Shown piece after piece: positions 17,401 to 25,646 of a stretch of 64,000 nucleotides of DNA (the first letter of the stretch is position 1; every line of letters starts with the position of its first letter). Both the position numbers and the translations under genes were made by a program. The DNA comes from Williamsia sp. (GTDB lineage: Bacteria > Bacteroidota > Bacteroidia > Chitinophagales > Chitinophagaceae), in the NCBI GenBank assembly GCA_015069695.1, contig JADCRZ010000009.1:141396-205395 (forward strand). Direction: 5' to 3'. The notes under the pieces were generated by a model. That model did no database searches, was not told the DNA's origin, and saw only the letters and a list, made by a program, of their open reading frames with translations.

Positions 17401-17464
17401 TGTACAAAAAAGCGGAGCATAGAAACAAAAATGCAAAGGTGCCCGCCCGGTTTATTTTACGCAT
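14453..17464 (-). CDS. Secreted two-part protein: pectate-lyase-like beta-helix plus C-terminal putative glycosidase module
   Basis: 1003 residues with an N-terminal signal peptide ending near 'TATAQS'. The first half begins with the pectate-lyase-superfamily signature 'GGDDTRLLQGALDYI' (67-81) and continues as a right-handed parallel beta-helix to about 480. A Pro-rich linker ('PAPTPLPPPRLHP', about 497-509) leads to a second half (510-1003) starting 'LQLINGRFVIDG'. Its motifs ('LYYNLYDTHN', 'NIIFSLGIQFSG', 'VIDTRYWQYRPEG') look like a beta/alpha-barrel hydrolase, and from memory it resembles the uncharacterised DUF6298 type. No catalytic residues were assigned. It lies 64 bases upstream of the probable sigma start on the same strand and probably acts on pectin-like material outside the cell. 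Confidence 0.75.
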   Translation of the reverse strand: MRKINRAGTFAFLFLCSAFLYNPTATAQSQREINPDSIPIDFSCAGYMGGNRSIPQVPAVLRVSPSGGDDTRLLQGALDYIGSLPVQPTGFRGALQLGPGRFLVSGQLRLNKSGVVVRGSTGKSPTLLVATGTDRRSLIQVGSLQDTFSLREALQVTNPSVAAGSRRLTLDKLEDIEPGDHVVITRPSTATWIADLGMNKAEGMFVAYRGLQWPAGSRDLVWDRVVTEADKAKKQILLDAPITTSIQQQYGGATVRVVNGTLPHLIGLENLVLESQYDRANRFDEEHAWTGILVNRAEHVWVRSVTARHFVSAAVSVAPRARCVSVLDCRCEQPTGEAAGYRRYNFLVEGQQVLVQRCVSDSGMNDFATGFCAAGPNVFLDCKALHALGASGSFESWASGVLYENVTVEGAGLQLAYDFSRAQGGGWTAANSIAWNCKASEVIAEGPGEYPNLATSASRSLYQYQLAARKGQAQPETVAAPVVSTANIRAFTYKDLPAPTPLPPPRLHPLQLINGRFVIDGSVVWGGSAGDGFWRGQAFPGGELNSGTSITRYVPGKVGPGLTEDLPVLAKNLARQGTFFYQTVTGLWYDRRRDDHDTRKRTDSQVWAPFYEMPWARSGQGKAWDGMSLYDLTKFNPWYFKRGKEFAQLCDENGLVLYYNLYDTHNLLEYVTHWVDYPWRSVNNLNGTPLPEPLPAEPWARLHLGNQFYNTDQPLMRQLHQAYIFHVLDELGSASNIIFSLGIQFSGPLAFQRFFLQTIADWEQQHNRHVRVALVTSKDITDAILGDPALAQQVDVIDTRYWQYRPEGLFSNRDSLWAPKGGQNRSYREMVGEAFLQETDYPLPTSQPLVYRQVREYTDRFPGKAVVSVYNDVSAIASLMAGGAQVIMSTPRERGGGHLTFNGFVQQYLGSRLMDMRPADNMLVNGQQNWCLADSSRETLLLYSLSGPAIIPDQSGPDRRYKGIWYDPLSEKTISLAEPIRLQKGASIKKPSKNQWLLFLQAF

Positions 17465-17869
17465 GCTGATTCAGGTAATTTTTTAAAAGAACCATTCTGC
17501 TGCTTTGGTAGAATGGCTCACACCAATTTTGTTGTGCTGATGAGGTATTTCCATTTTGCCGGGTTTCAAGCCACTCTGAAAGAAGCCGCCCGTTGCAAAA
17601 GATTATTTCGCGCGTCAATATTAGCTACTTTCAAACAACTGGATGGGTAAAGTCATTTTTTCTTCAACCACCTGCTTTCTAAGTAGACCCAGCCAGGCCA
17701 CAGGATTGTAATAAAACCGCACAAGAAATGTATCGTAAATGAACAGCGGGCAGCCGGTAACCTGCTAACGGCTTTGATTCACAGCAATTTAGGTTTTGGT
17801 ATCTGATTTACTGACTTTACAGCCGGATAGTCCATCGCATGCCAAGTAAGCAAACCCACCTGCCTTTAT
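17465..17869. other. 405-base intergenic region, no gene seen
   Basis: This divergent region separates the beta-helix protein (minus) from the permease (plus). No open frame with family character, RNA gene or repeat was recognised. It presumably holds both promoters. A TTTTGG at about 17791 could be a -33-like element for the permease, but no convincing TAnnTTTG partner follows. Confidence 0.6.
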
Positions 17870-20284
17870 ATGTTTAGAAATTATCTAAAAGTAACGCTCA
17901 GAAACCTGTGGAAGAGTAAAGGTTATTCGTTCCTGAATATTTTTGGCCTGGGCCTGGGCATTGCCTGCAGCTTGCTTCTTTTTTTGTTCATCAGGGATGA
18001 AACAAGCTATGACAGGTTTCATGTAAATGCCGACCATATTTACCGCATCGCCAAAGACTTTGTAAACGATGACGGAAGCCGGATCCCTGATGCAACAACA
18101 CCTGCTGCCCTTGCTCCGGCCATGCGCCGGGAAATGCGGGAAGTGGCTGCTGTTACAAGAGTGCGGCCTGACTGGGGAAACAGTTATCTTGTAAAGTACG
18201 GCGACAAAAAAATCACGGAAGAAAAGATCTATGGCGTCGACAGCAGCTTTTTTGATGTATTTACTTTCCCCTTTGTAGCAGGAGATGCAAAACATACTTT
18301 TCGCAATCCCGATTTTATTGTCTTGACCGAAACAGCAGCCAGGAGATTGTTTGGCAAGATGGATCCGCTTGGTAAAACCCTGAACGTGGATGCGTTTGGC
18401 GATCTGATGGTTTCAGGTGTTGTAAAAGATGTGCCTGCCAATGCCCATTTCCACTTCGACTATCTTGTTTCCTATGAAAAGCAAGCCAGAAACACCAACC
18501 TGGATAATAACTGGGATGCATACAATGATTACACGTATGTAAAAACCAAAACAGGTACAAACGAAGCAGCATTTGTCCGCAACATCCAAAGTTTGTACGA
18601 CAGGAATGCAGAAAGAAAGATCAGCGTTTTTTATGTGCAGCCGATAAAAGACATCCATCTTACCTCTAACCTGAAGTGGGAATTGGAACCTGGCGGGAAT
18701 AAGCAGTATGTCTACATTTTCGCATTTGTAGCCTTGTTTATCATTTTTGTTGCAGCCATCAATTACATCAATCTTTCGACAGCCAAAGCGGCGGTAAGGG
18801 CAAAAGAAATCGGCGTAAGAAAAGTGGTGGGCGCGCTGCGTACTTCCCTGGTCAGCCAGTTTCTTGTTGAATCAATTGTTACCTGCATCGCGGCTGCCAT
18901 CCTGGCCATCCTGCTGGCGCAAGTGCTGTTGCCTGTGGTTTACCGGTTAACCGGTAAACAATTGTCAATCCTTTCTCACCCCGAAACAATTCTTTATATC
19001 CTGCTGGGCTCGCTGCCGCTTGGTTTGGTAGCAGGGTTGATTCCTGCCTTTTATCTTTCTTCTTTTATGCCGATTGAAGTGCTGAAGGGATTCAAGTTAA
19101 ACAGAAAGGGCGCGTTGAATTTAAGACAGGCATTGGTGATTGTGCAATTTACCATCTCAAGTGTGTTGATCATTGGAGCCCTCGTCATTTCACAACAGAT
19201 CGGTTACCTGATGTCGGCCAAACTTGGTTTTGATACAGACCAGCTGGTTACCATCAACAAGATGGGCAATTTATCTGCTTCCGACAGAAGCGCTTTTAAA
19301 AATGAACTGGCAAGGATACCTGGTATCAAAGCCGTAACGGCCTCCAACGGCATGCTGCCAAACCGGTTCAGCACAACAAGGATGAGTGTCAAAGGATCAT
19401 CAGAGGAACAGCAGATCAATTTTATCAGGGTCGATTATAATTTCCTGGACGTAATGAATATAGCGGTAAAGGAGGGACGAGGATTCTCGTCCCGGTTTCC
19501 GGCAGACACCCTGAACAACGGCATACCGGGCGGACCACTGGAGCAAACCATCGGGAGCGTTGTTTTAAATGAAACAGCCGTGAGAGAACTGGCGCTCCGT
19601 TCGCCGGTTATAGGGAAGCAACTTTTATGGAGCAGGGATGGCGACACGAGTTATTACACAACCGTGATCGGGATCGTAAAAGATTTTCATTTTACTTCCC
19701 TGCGCAACCAGATCAAACCTTTTGCCATGCTGGCCGCCCCCAGGGCAGGCGGTACCATTACCGTAAAATTATCCGGAAACAATATCCCGGAAACCCTCAC
19801 CCGGATCGGAAACGCCTGGAAAGGCTTTTCTGCGGAAAGAGCCATTGAATATTCTTTTCTGGATGAAGCATTTGCCCAGCTTTATCAATCAGAACGCCGC
19901 TTTCAAAAGGTGTTTGTAAGCCTGGTGATACTGGGTATCGTGATTGCCTGCCTGGGTTTGCTCGGACTGGCAACGTTTGCCGCGCAGCAAAGAGTGAAAG
20001 AAATTGGCATCAGAAAAGTGCTCGGCGCTTCTGTATCCAGCGTGGTCGTGCTACTGTCGAAAGATTTTCTGAAGCTGGTTGTGGTAGCGCTCTTTATTGC
20101 ATGGCCGATCGGATGGTATGCGATGAATGAATGGCTGAAAGATTTTACGTATCGCGTTGATGTGGAGTGGTGGATATTTGTTCTGGCAGCCATCATAGCC
20201 GTTGCCATTGCTTTCCTGACGGTTTCATTTCAAACCATTAAAGCAGCGCTTACCAATCCGGTAAAAACCATGCGAACAGAATAG
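17870..20284 (+). CDS. FtsX/MacB-type ABC transporter permease
   Basis: 804 residues, the long eight-helix Bacteroidota form. It starts 'MFRNYLKVTLRNLWKSKGYS' with a first transmembrane helix at about 20-42, then a MacB-like periplasmic domain (45-255). The first FtsX module has three helices ('YVYIFAFVALFIIFVAAINY', then 'RAKEIGVRKVVGA'), followed by a fourth helix pair, a second periplasmic domain and a second FtsX module with 'RVKEIGIRKVLGASVSSVVV'. Such permeases work with a separate MacB-like ATPase in export or envelope mechanotransmission, but no ATPase or membrane-fusion gene is adjacent. No signs of damage were seen. Confidence 0.92.
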   Translation: MFRNYLKVTLRNLWKSKGYSFLNIFGLGLGIACSLLLFLFIRDETSYDRFHVNADHIYRIAKDFVNDDGSRIPDATTPAALAPAMRREMREVAAVTRVRPDWGNSYLVKYGDKKITEEKIYGVDSSFFDVFTFPFVAGDAKHTFRNPDFIVLTETAARRLFGKMDPLGKTLNVDAFGDLMVSGVVKDVPANAHFHFDYLVSYEKQARNTNLDNNWDAYNDYTYVKTKTGTNEAAFVRNIQSLYDRNAERKISVFYVQPIKDIHLTSNLKWELEPGGNKQYVYIFAFVALFIIFVAAINYINLSTAKAAVRAKEIGVRKVVGALRTSLVSQFLVESIVTCIAAAILAILLAQVLLPVVYRLTGKQLSILSHPETILYILLGSLPLGLVAGLIPAFYLSSFMPIEVLKGFKLNRKGALNLRQALVIVQFTISSVLIIGALVISQQIGYLMSAKLGFDTDQLVTINKMGNLSASDRSAFKNELARIPGIKAVTASNGMLPNRFSTTRMSVKGSSEEQQINFIRVDYNFLDVMNIAVKEGRGFSSRFPADTLNNGIPGGPLEQTIGSVVLNETAVRELALRSPVIGKQLLWSRDGDTSYYTTVIGIVKDFHFTSLRNQIKPFAMLAAPRAGGTITVKLSGNNIPETLTRIGNAWKGFSAERAIEYSFLDEAFAQLYQSERRFQKVFVSLVILGIVIACLGLLGLATFAAQQRVKEIGIRKVLGASVSSVVVLLSKDFLKLVVVALFIAWPIGWYAMNEWLKDFTYRVDVEWWIFVLAAIIAVAIAFLTVSFQTIKAALTNPVKTMRTE

Positions 20285-20466
20285 CTGATCTGCTTCACTG
20301 ATTATTCAAGCCGGCATGCAGACACTGTGCTGCCATGTTCTTATCTGCCAAATCCTGCCTGCCCGTATTTTAGGTACAATTTATCCTTTGCCGGTAAAGT
20401 AAAGATGAATTTGCTATCTTGGCTCTGAAAAGATAACCCTTTTATTAACTTACTTATCTGTTAGAA

Positions 20467-21612
20467 ATGAATCGGATCAACGTTGCTGTGGTAGGTACCG
20501 GTTTTATCGGTCCTGCTCATGTAGAAGCGCTTCGCCGCCTGCCAAATATTGACGTGGTTGCTCTTTGTGAAGCAACCATTGAGCTCGCAGAAGAAAAAGC
20601 CCGGCTGCTGGGCATTCCCCGTTTTTACGTGTTCGACGAGCTGCTGAAGCAGGACGATATTACAGCCATCCACATCTGCACACCCAATTTCCTGCATTAC
20701 CAGCAAAGCAGCGCTGCCCTGAAGGCCGGCAAGCATGTTGTTTGCGAAAAGCCGCTGGCAAACAAAGTAGAAGAAGCCGAAGAACTGGTTGCACTGGCAA
20801 AACAAACCGGATTGGTCAATGCCGTCCACTTCAACCTGCGCTATTATCCCCTTGTCCGCCAGATGAGAACCATGCGCGAAAAAGGCGATCTGGGCGAAGT
20901 GCATTCCATCATAGGCTCGTACCTGCAGGACTGGCTTTTTTACCAGAACGATTACAACTGGCGCCTGGAGCCCGATAAATCAGGTGAGTCGAGGGCCATC
21001 GCAGACATCGGTTCGCACCTGCTGGATGTAACAGAATATATTACGGGACTGAAGATCGTGGAGGTGATGGCTGATTTTTCCACCATCCACAAAACCCGTT
21101 TAAAACCCATGAAACGGGTAGAAACCTATTCCAATACAACCCTGCAACCCTCCGACTACCAGGAGATTCCGATCAATACGGAAGACCATGCCAATGTGAT
21201 GCTCCGGTTCGACAATGGACGGACGGGCGTGGTTACGGTAAGCCAGGTTTCTGCAGGCCGCAAGAACAGGCTGAACCTGGAGATCTCCGGTTCCAAAGCA
21301 ACCTTTGAATGGAACTCGGAACGGCCCAGCGAAATATGGATCGGGAAACGGGAAGCCGCCAACCAGGTGCTCATGAAAGATCCTTCGCTTTTTTATCCGG
21401 AAGCCGTGAGCCTGATCAGCTTTCCCGGCGGACACAATGAAGGCTTTCCTGATACATCAAAGCAGTTGTTCAAGGAAGTGTATGCCGCCGTTGCAGCAGG
21501 CAAGCAACCGGAAAACCCAAGCTATCCCACGTTCGCCGATGGCCTGCGGGAACTGCTGATCTGCGAGCGGATCATTGAAAGCAATAAAAAGCAAGGCTGG
21601 GTAAAAATTTAA
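20467..21612 (+). CDS. Gfo/Idh/MocA-family NAD(P)-dependent oxidoreductase
   Basis: 381 residues, cytoplasmic. The N-terminal Rossmann fold has 'VVGTGFIGPAH' (8-18), 'ICTPNFLHY' (70-78) and the family's 'CEKPLA' (93-98) with the substrate-contacting Lys95. The C-terminal alpha/beta domain includes 'SGESRAIADIGSHLLDVTEY', placing the conserved Asp/His pair. Relatives oxidise sugars or inositols at one carbon; the substrate here is unknown. Keto-sugar chemistry would fit the DUF1080 protein elsewhere in the window, but they are not linked. It stands alone and converges on the GH53 gene across a shared terminator. Confidence 0.92.
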   Translation: MNRINVAVVGTGFIGPAHVEALRRLPNIDVVALCEATIELAEEKARLLGIPRFYVFDELLKQDDITAIHICTPNFLHYQQSSAALKAGKHVVCEKPLANKVEEAEELVALAKQTGLVNAVHFNLRYYPLVRQMRTMREKGDLGEVHSIIGSYLQDWLFYQNDYNWRLEPDKSGESRAIADIGSHLLDVTEYITGLKIVEVMADFSTIHKTRLKPMKRVETYSNTTLQPSDYQEIPINTEDHANVMLRFDNGRTGVVTVSQVSAGRKNRLNLEISGSKATFEWNSERPSEIWIGKREAANQVLMKDPSLFYPEAVSLISFPGGHNEGFPDTSKQLFKEVYAAVAAGKQPENPSYPTFADGLRELLICERIIESNKKQGWVKI

Positions 21613-21628
21613 GTCACACCCACCATAC

Positions 21629-21673
21629 AAGGGCGGGCTACCGTGCTGCAACAGCGACTGGCAGCCCGCCCTT
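21629..21673. terminator. Bidirectional terminator between convergent genes
   Basis: An 11-base perfect stem (AAGGGCGGGCT at 21629-21639 pairing with AGCCCGCCCTT at 21663-21673) closes a 23-base loop. It sits between the Gfo/Idh stop (21612) and the GH53 stop (21691), so it can serve both transcripts. The flanking U-run is short. Confidence 0.7.
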
Positions 21674-21690
21674 ATTATCTTGTTTCCCGT

Positions 21691-22752
21691 TTAGTCATTC
21701 ACCAGAAAAGCATCCAGCGCCCTGGTAGGCCTGCCATCGCTGCCCCAGGCACTCAGTCCATACCGGCTCCAGCTTCTGGCTCCTTCGGGTTCCCAGTATA
21801 CCACGCCCAATCCTTTCCTATCCGGAACGGCCCTTACTTTTTTTTGCACGGCCACCAGCATGTCGTAGGTGTTTTGTGCTTTGTTGTCTTCTCCGCCTAC
21901 TTCTACTACCATCACTTCTTTTCCGTACCTGGCTGCCATGTCGTTGAGGTTGTTGCCCAGGTCATCGATTGAAAGGAGGTAATCGGGATTGCCTTTCAGC
22001 CAGTAAGGGTAATAAGAAAAGCCGATCACGTCGTAGCGGGCGCCGTGTACGGTGGCACTGTCGAACCAGCTTATGAAGCGCTGGCTGTTGTTGCCCTGGT
22101 CGATATGAAGGATCACTTTTGACCCCCTGCTCACCGCTTTGATGGCATCATGGCCCTGGTTGATGAGCTGGGCCAATCCCCTCCAGTTCGATGTTTTTCC
22201 TTCGGGATAGATCATACCGCCCGGGGTTTCGTTTCCGACCTGTACCCACTCGGGCGTTGCGCCGCTCTTCCTGAGCGCCTGCATTACATCAAAGGTGTAA
22301 TCATACACATCCTTCAGCAGCTGGGGAAAGCTATGCCCTTCCCAGGCAGCCGGCTTTTTTTGTTTGCCGGGATCGGCCCAGCTATCGCTGTAATGAAAAT
22401 CGATCATCACCCGCATGCCCCATTTCTGTGCCCGCACTGCCATGGCCACCGTTTCTTCCTTGCTGCAATGCCCGCTGGCCCTGTCTTTGGAGGGGTTGAC
22501 CCATGTTCGCAGGCGGATGGTGTTAATGCCATGATCTTTGAGGATCTGGAAGCAATCCTGCTCAATACCCTGGTCATTGTAAAAATGAAAACCCGTAGCT
22601 TCCATCTGCGGCAGCCAGCTGATATCAGCGCCCTTCGCAAATTCTTTTTGCTGTGATCCGGACAGGCGTTTTGATGAATGACAGCCGATCAGCGGAATGA
22701 TGTTGAGGAATAAGATGAGCAGTGAACCGGATAATGCATTCAGGTATTTCAT
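21691..22752 (-). CDS. GH53 arabinogalactan endo-beta-1,4-galactanase, lipoprotein
   Basis: 353 residues. The signal ends in lipobox 'PLIGC' (Cys24), so the enzyme is probably membrane-anchored. The body matches GH53: 'KGADISWLPQME' (40-51), 'INTIRLRTWVNP' (76-87), 'VMIDFHYSDSWADPGKQKKP' (115-134), acid/base candidate E175 in 'VQVGNE' and nucleophile candidate E284 in 'VVEVGGE'. Length and both catalytic glutamates agree with the family. It hydrolyses beta-1,4-galactan side chains of rhamnogalacturonan I. No SusC/SusD pair is adjacent, so it may serve one of the other loci in trans. Confidence 0.93.
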   Translation of the reverse strand: MKYLNALSGSLLILFLNIIPLIGCHSSKRLSGSQQKEFAKGADISWLPQMEATGFHFYNDQGIEQDCFQILKDHGINTIRLRTWVNPSKDRASGHCSKEETVAMAVRAQKWGMRVMIDFHYSDSWADPGKQKKPAAWEGHSFPQLLKDVYDYTFDVMQALRKSGATPEWVQVGNETPGGMIYPEGKTSNWRGLAQLINQGHDAIKAVSRGSKVILHIDQGNNSQRFISWFDSATVHGARYDVIGFSYYPYWLKGNPDYLLSIDDLGNNLNDMAARYGKEVMVVEVGGEDNKAQNTYDMLVAVQKKVRAVPDRKGLGVVYWEPEGARSWSRYGLSAWGSDGRPTRALDAFLVND

Positions 22753-22838
22753 ATGATTACAAACAGATTGATTGCTGCCTTGAATTTTTGCCTGCAGATT
22801 TTTTTAACATAAAAAGAATTTATTAAAAACCGCTTCCA

Positions 22839-25394
22839 TCATTCAACCAGCTTCTGCGCCCTGAGAAGATTGTCGGTGGCTTGCAGGAGCTTGTTCCTGA
22901 GCTTGGGCGGGTAAGCCGGGTGTGTTTTTAAAAAGTCCGTTGCGATCCGGGCGGCCTCCTTGTTCTGATACATGCCCCAGGCAGCGCTTAACCATGACTG
23001 TGGAAAAAAGATATCGCCCGTGCGTTGGATCTCTTCCAGCAAGGCCAGGCTCTCCGGCAGGTGCCGGATCGATGTTGCCTGCCGCAGGGGGTGATGCAAA
23101 TAAGAAAGGGCGGTAACTACCCAGGCTTCTTTTTCCCGGTTTCGGCGATCTTTCAGCCTGGCAAAAAACTGGTCCCTCACTGCCGGATCTGCTGACAGGG
23201 CGGGCTCGAGATATTGCAATCTCTTTTTTCTGTCCTCATTTTTGATCCGTGCTTCCTGCTGCTGCAATACCCGGGTAGCCGTGTCTGTTTTCAAGGCAAT
23301 AGACAAGGCCAGCGAAGTATAATCGTCCTCCGTTAACTTGACTCCCTGCGGTGGCTGTTGCTGTTGCCATATAGCATATATGATGCGCTGCGCCGAATCG
23401 CTGGTAAACACATCCTGGTATGCTTTGAATAAGATCTTTTTGTTGTTGGCGGCAGACTGCCCCTGCATGGCTGTCCAGAGCTGCTCTTCTGTTTCTTGTG
23501 CAAGGGCCTCCCTTTTGGCGGGTGAGAGAAAGGTCCAGTAGATATTGGTAAGATAGCCGGTCAGCAAACGCAGGTTCATCTCATTCTGCTCGGTCGTTAA
23601 ACCTTCTGCCAGGAGTTGAAGCAGGTCGGCAGGCTTTATTACCCGCCCTGCCAGCATGTTCTCATACAAGGTGATGTAGGCAGAAGCCCGTTGCAGGGGG
23701 CTTTTCAGCTTGAACAGGGAAGACAACCCGTTCTTGTCTGCCGGGAACAGTCCGTACCCGGTACCATTGGAGTTGAAGTGGATAAATTGGGGCTTGTCCA
23801 ATCCCTTTGCGGCAGGCAATTCCACGGTGGCTTTGTCCATGTTTACCTGTATGGTTTTGAGATGGTCCGGGTATACAAAAGCCACTTCAAACCCTTGCGG
23901 CCACACCCGCGGCTTGCCTGATTCGGGGTGCTGGCTGATGGCAAAGCGGCTGACCTGTCCGCTGTTGTATGCGATTGTATAATCAAAGACGGGCCGGCCC
24001 GGTTCGTTGACCCAAACCTTGTTCCAGTTATACAGGTCTATTTTGCTGTGTTTGTTGAGTATGGAGATCAGGTCGGGCCAGGTGGCATTGCCATAAGCAT
24101 AGGTTTTCAGGTATTCTTTTAAACCCAGCCTGAAAGAATCCTTGCCCATCAAGGCTTCCAGCTGCCGCATCATAATGGGCGCCTTGTGGTAAATGATGTT
24201 GCCATACAGCGAGCCTGCTTCCTGCAGGTTGTCGAGTGCTTGCCTTACGGCATGGCTTCCGGACGTGCGGTCGATGCTGTAAGCGGCAGGATAATGATCC
24301 TGTAAAAACTTGGCGTTGAATGTTTCGGTGCCCAGCAGGTTTTCTGTAACCTTGTCGGCCATAAAATTGGCAAACACTTCTTTCATCCACACGTCGTTGA
24401 ACCAGCGCATGGTAACCAGGTCGCCGAACCACATATGGGCTGTTTCGTGGGAGATCAGGCTGATGCGGGCAATCTGCGCATCCCGCGTTGCGCCTTCATC
24501 CAGGAAGAGGCTGGATGCTTTGTACTGCACTTCACCGGGGTGTTCCATGCCACCGAACTGAAAATCCGGAATGGCAGCAAAGCCTACTTTCTGAAACGGA
24601 AACAGAATGCCGGTATATTCTTCCAGAAAGCGGATCGCATCCCGGTGGATGGCAAATACAGAATCAATGCTCAGCCTGATCTTGGCTGTATCGGTTTCGC
24701 GGTATAAAAACTCCATGTGGTAAGCGCCGGCCTGTTGAACAGCCTCGCTATACTTGCCCGCTGCAAAAGAAAAAAGATAGGTGCTGATCTTGTCTGAACT
24801 GGCAAAATGGTAAAGGGTTTGTTCCCCTGTTACCACTGAATCTGTTTTAGCGCCATTTGCCAATACTGCCCATCCTGCCGGCACCTGTAAGCTGAGCTTA
24901 AAACGGGCTTTGAGATCAGGCTGATCGAAGCAGGGAAATACAGCATGGGCATGATCGGGAACAAACAAGGCGTACAGGTAGTCATCATTCCGGTTCAGCG
25001 AGGCATCGCCGGCGGTGAAATCAATGTCCAGCTTGTTTTTCCCAGCGTGGAGATCTTTGCTGCTGATCAGCAGGTGTTCCTGCTGCAGGTTGATGGAAGC
25101 CGGATGTCCGTTAACAGAAAGCTTTTTGAGGTTGCCTGCAGGTTGCTTAAAGTCAAGCTGCAGGGGCTGACCGGCCCTTTGCAGGGTAAACTCCACCGTC
25201 TCAGTAGCAGTAACCGGACTGCTTTTCAGTGCTGGTATATTGAACTGAAGCGTATACTGGATATCGCTTACCTGGTGCTGCCTGTAAACGGCCAAAGCCT
25301 GTGAGATGCCCCGCTCAACAGGTGGGCTGCCGGTCTGTTGTCCGTACAGCACGCCGCAACATAACCATCCAGATAAAAACAAAATCTTTTTCAT
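22839..25394 (-). CDS. M1-family metallo-aminopeptidase
   Basis: About 851 residues from the ATG at 25392-25394, which opens directly into a signal peptide (MKKILFLSGWLCCGVLYGQ); the TTG start at 25442 would hide it. The zinc site is HETAH (about 316-320) with the third ligand Glu at about 339 in 'WMKEVFANF', the standard HEXXH-18-E spacing. The substrate motif reads GGMEH (about 281-285) instead of the textbook GxMEN. The C-terminal helical region (about 560-851) is full length. It probably trims peptides in the periplasm. An unrelated terminator separates it from the upstream M16 genes. Confidence 0.93.
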   Translation of the reverse strand: MKKILFLSGWLCCGVLYGQQTGSPPVERGISQALAVYRQHQVSDIQYTLQFNIPALKSSPVTATETVEFTLQRAGQPLQLDFKQPAGNLKKLSVNGHPASINLQQEHLLISSKDLHAGKNKLDIDFTAGDASLNRNDDYLYALFVPDHAHAVFPCFDQPDLKARFKLSLQVPAGWAVLANGAKTDSVVTGEQTLYHFASSDKISTYLFSFAAGKYSEAVQQAGAYHMEFLYRETDTAKIRLSIDSVFAIHRDAIRFLEEYTGILFPFQKVGFAAIPDFQFGGMEHPGEVQYKASSLFLDEGATRDAQIARISLISHETAHMWFGDLVTMRWFNDVWMKEVFANFMADKVTENLLGTETFNAKFLQDHYPAAYSIDRTSGSHAVRQALDNLQEAGSLYGNIIYHKAPIMMRQLEALMGKDSFRLGLKEYLKTYAYGNATWPDLISILNKHSKIDLYNWNKVWVNEPGRPVFDYTIAYNSGQVSRFAISQHPESGKPRVWPQGFEVAFVYPDHLKTIQVNMDKATVELPAAKGLDKPQFIHFNSNGTGYGLFPADKNGLSSLFKLKSPLQRASAYITLYENMLAGRVIKPADLLQLLAEGLTTEQNEMNLRLLTGYLTNIYWTFLSPAKREALAQETEEQLWTAMQGQSAANNKKILFKAYQDVFTSDSAQRIIYAIWQQQQPPQGVKLTEDDYTSLALSIALKTDTATRVLQQQEARIKNEDRKKRLQYLEPALSADPAVRDQFFARLKDRRNREKEAWVVTALSYLHHPLRQATSIRHLPESLALLEEIQRTGDIFFPQSWLSAAWGMYQNKEAARIATDFLKTHPAYPPKLRNKLLQATDNLLRAQKLVE

Positions 25395-25584
25395 CCAATT
25401 TGTTTTGGTCAGCAATGATACGGTTCCCATCCGGGGCTTCAAAATGCATTCTTACTACCTTGTTTGAAATAGCATGACGAGGTACGTGCGTAGGGCAGGC
25501 AATGCAGTTGGAGAGAGCAGGTCCAGCACGCACAACAGCAATGGGCAGCGATTCCTGGAAGCAGTAGCAGAATGTATGGCAAAT

Positions 25585-25628
25585 AAAAACGGCCTTCCGG
25601 CTTGTAAGTAAGCCGGAAGGCCGTTTTT
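25585..25628 (-). terminator. Strong rho-independent terminator after the M16 pair
   Basis: A 19-base perfect stem (25585-25603 with 25610-25628), six-base loop, GC-rich core flanked by A5/T5 tracts. It lies 19 bases beyond the second M16 stop codon and should stop the peptidase operon before the M1 gene. Confidence 0.88.
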
Positions 25629-25646
25629 ATTGATGGTATGTTGCCC

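Noticed and set aside
20387..20422. Bacteroidota promoter (TTTG ... TATCTTGG) before the Gfo/Idh gene
   Set aside because: The -7 box has a mismatch and the spacing (24 bases) is outside the usual range.
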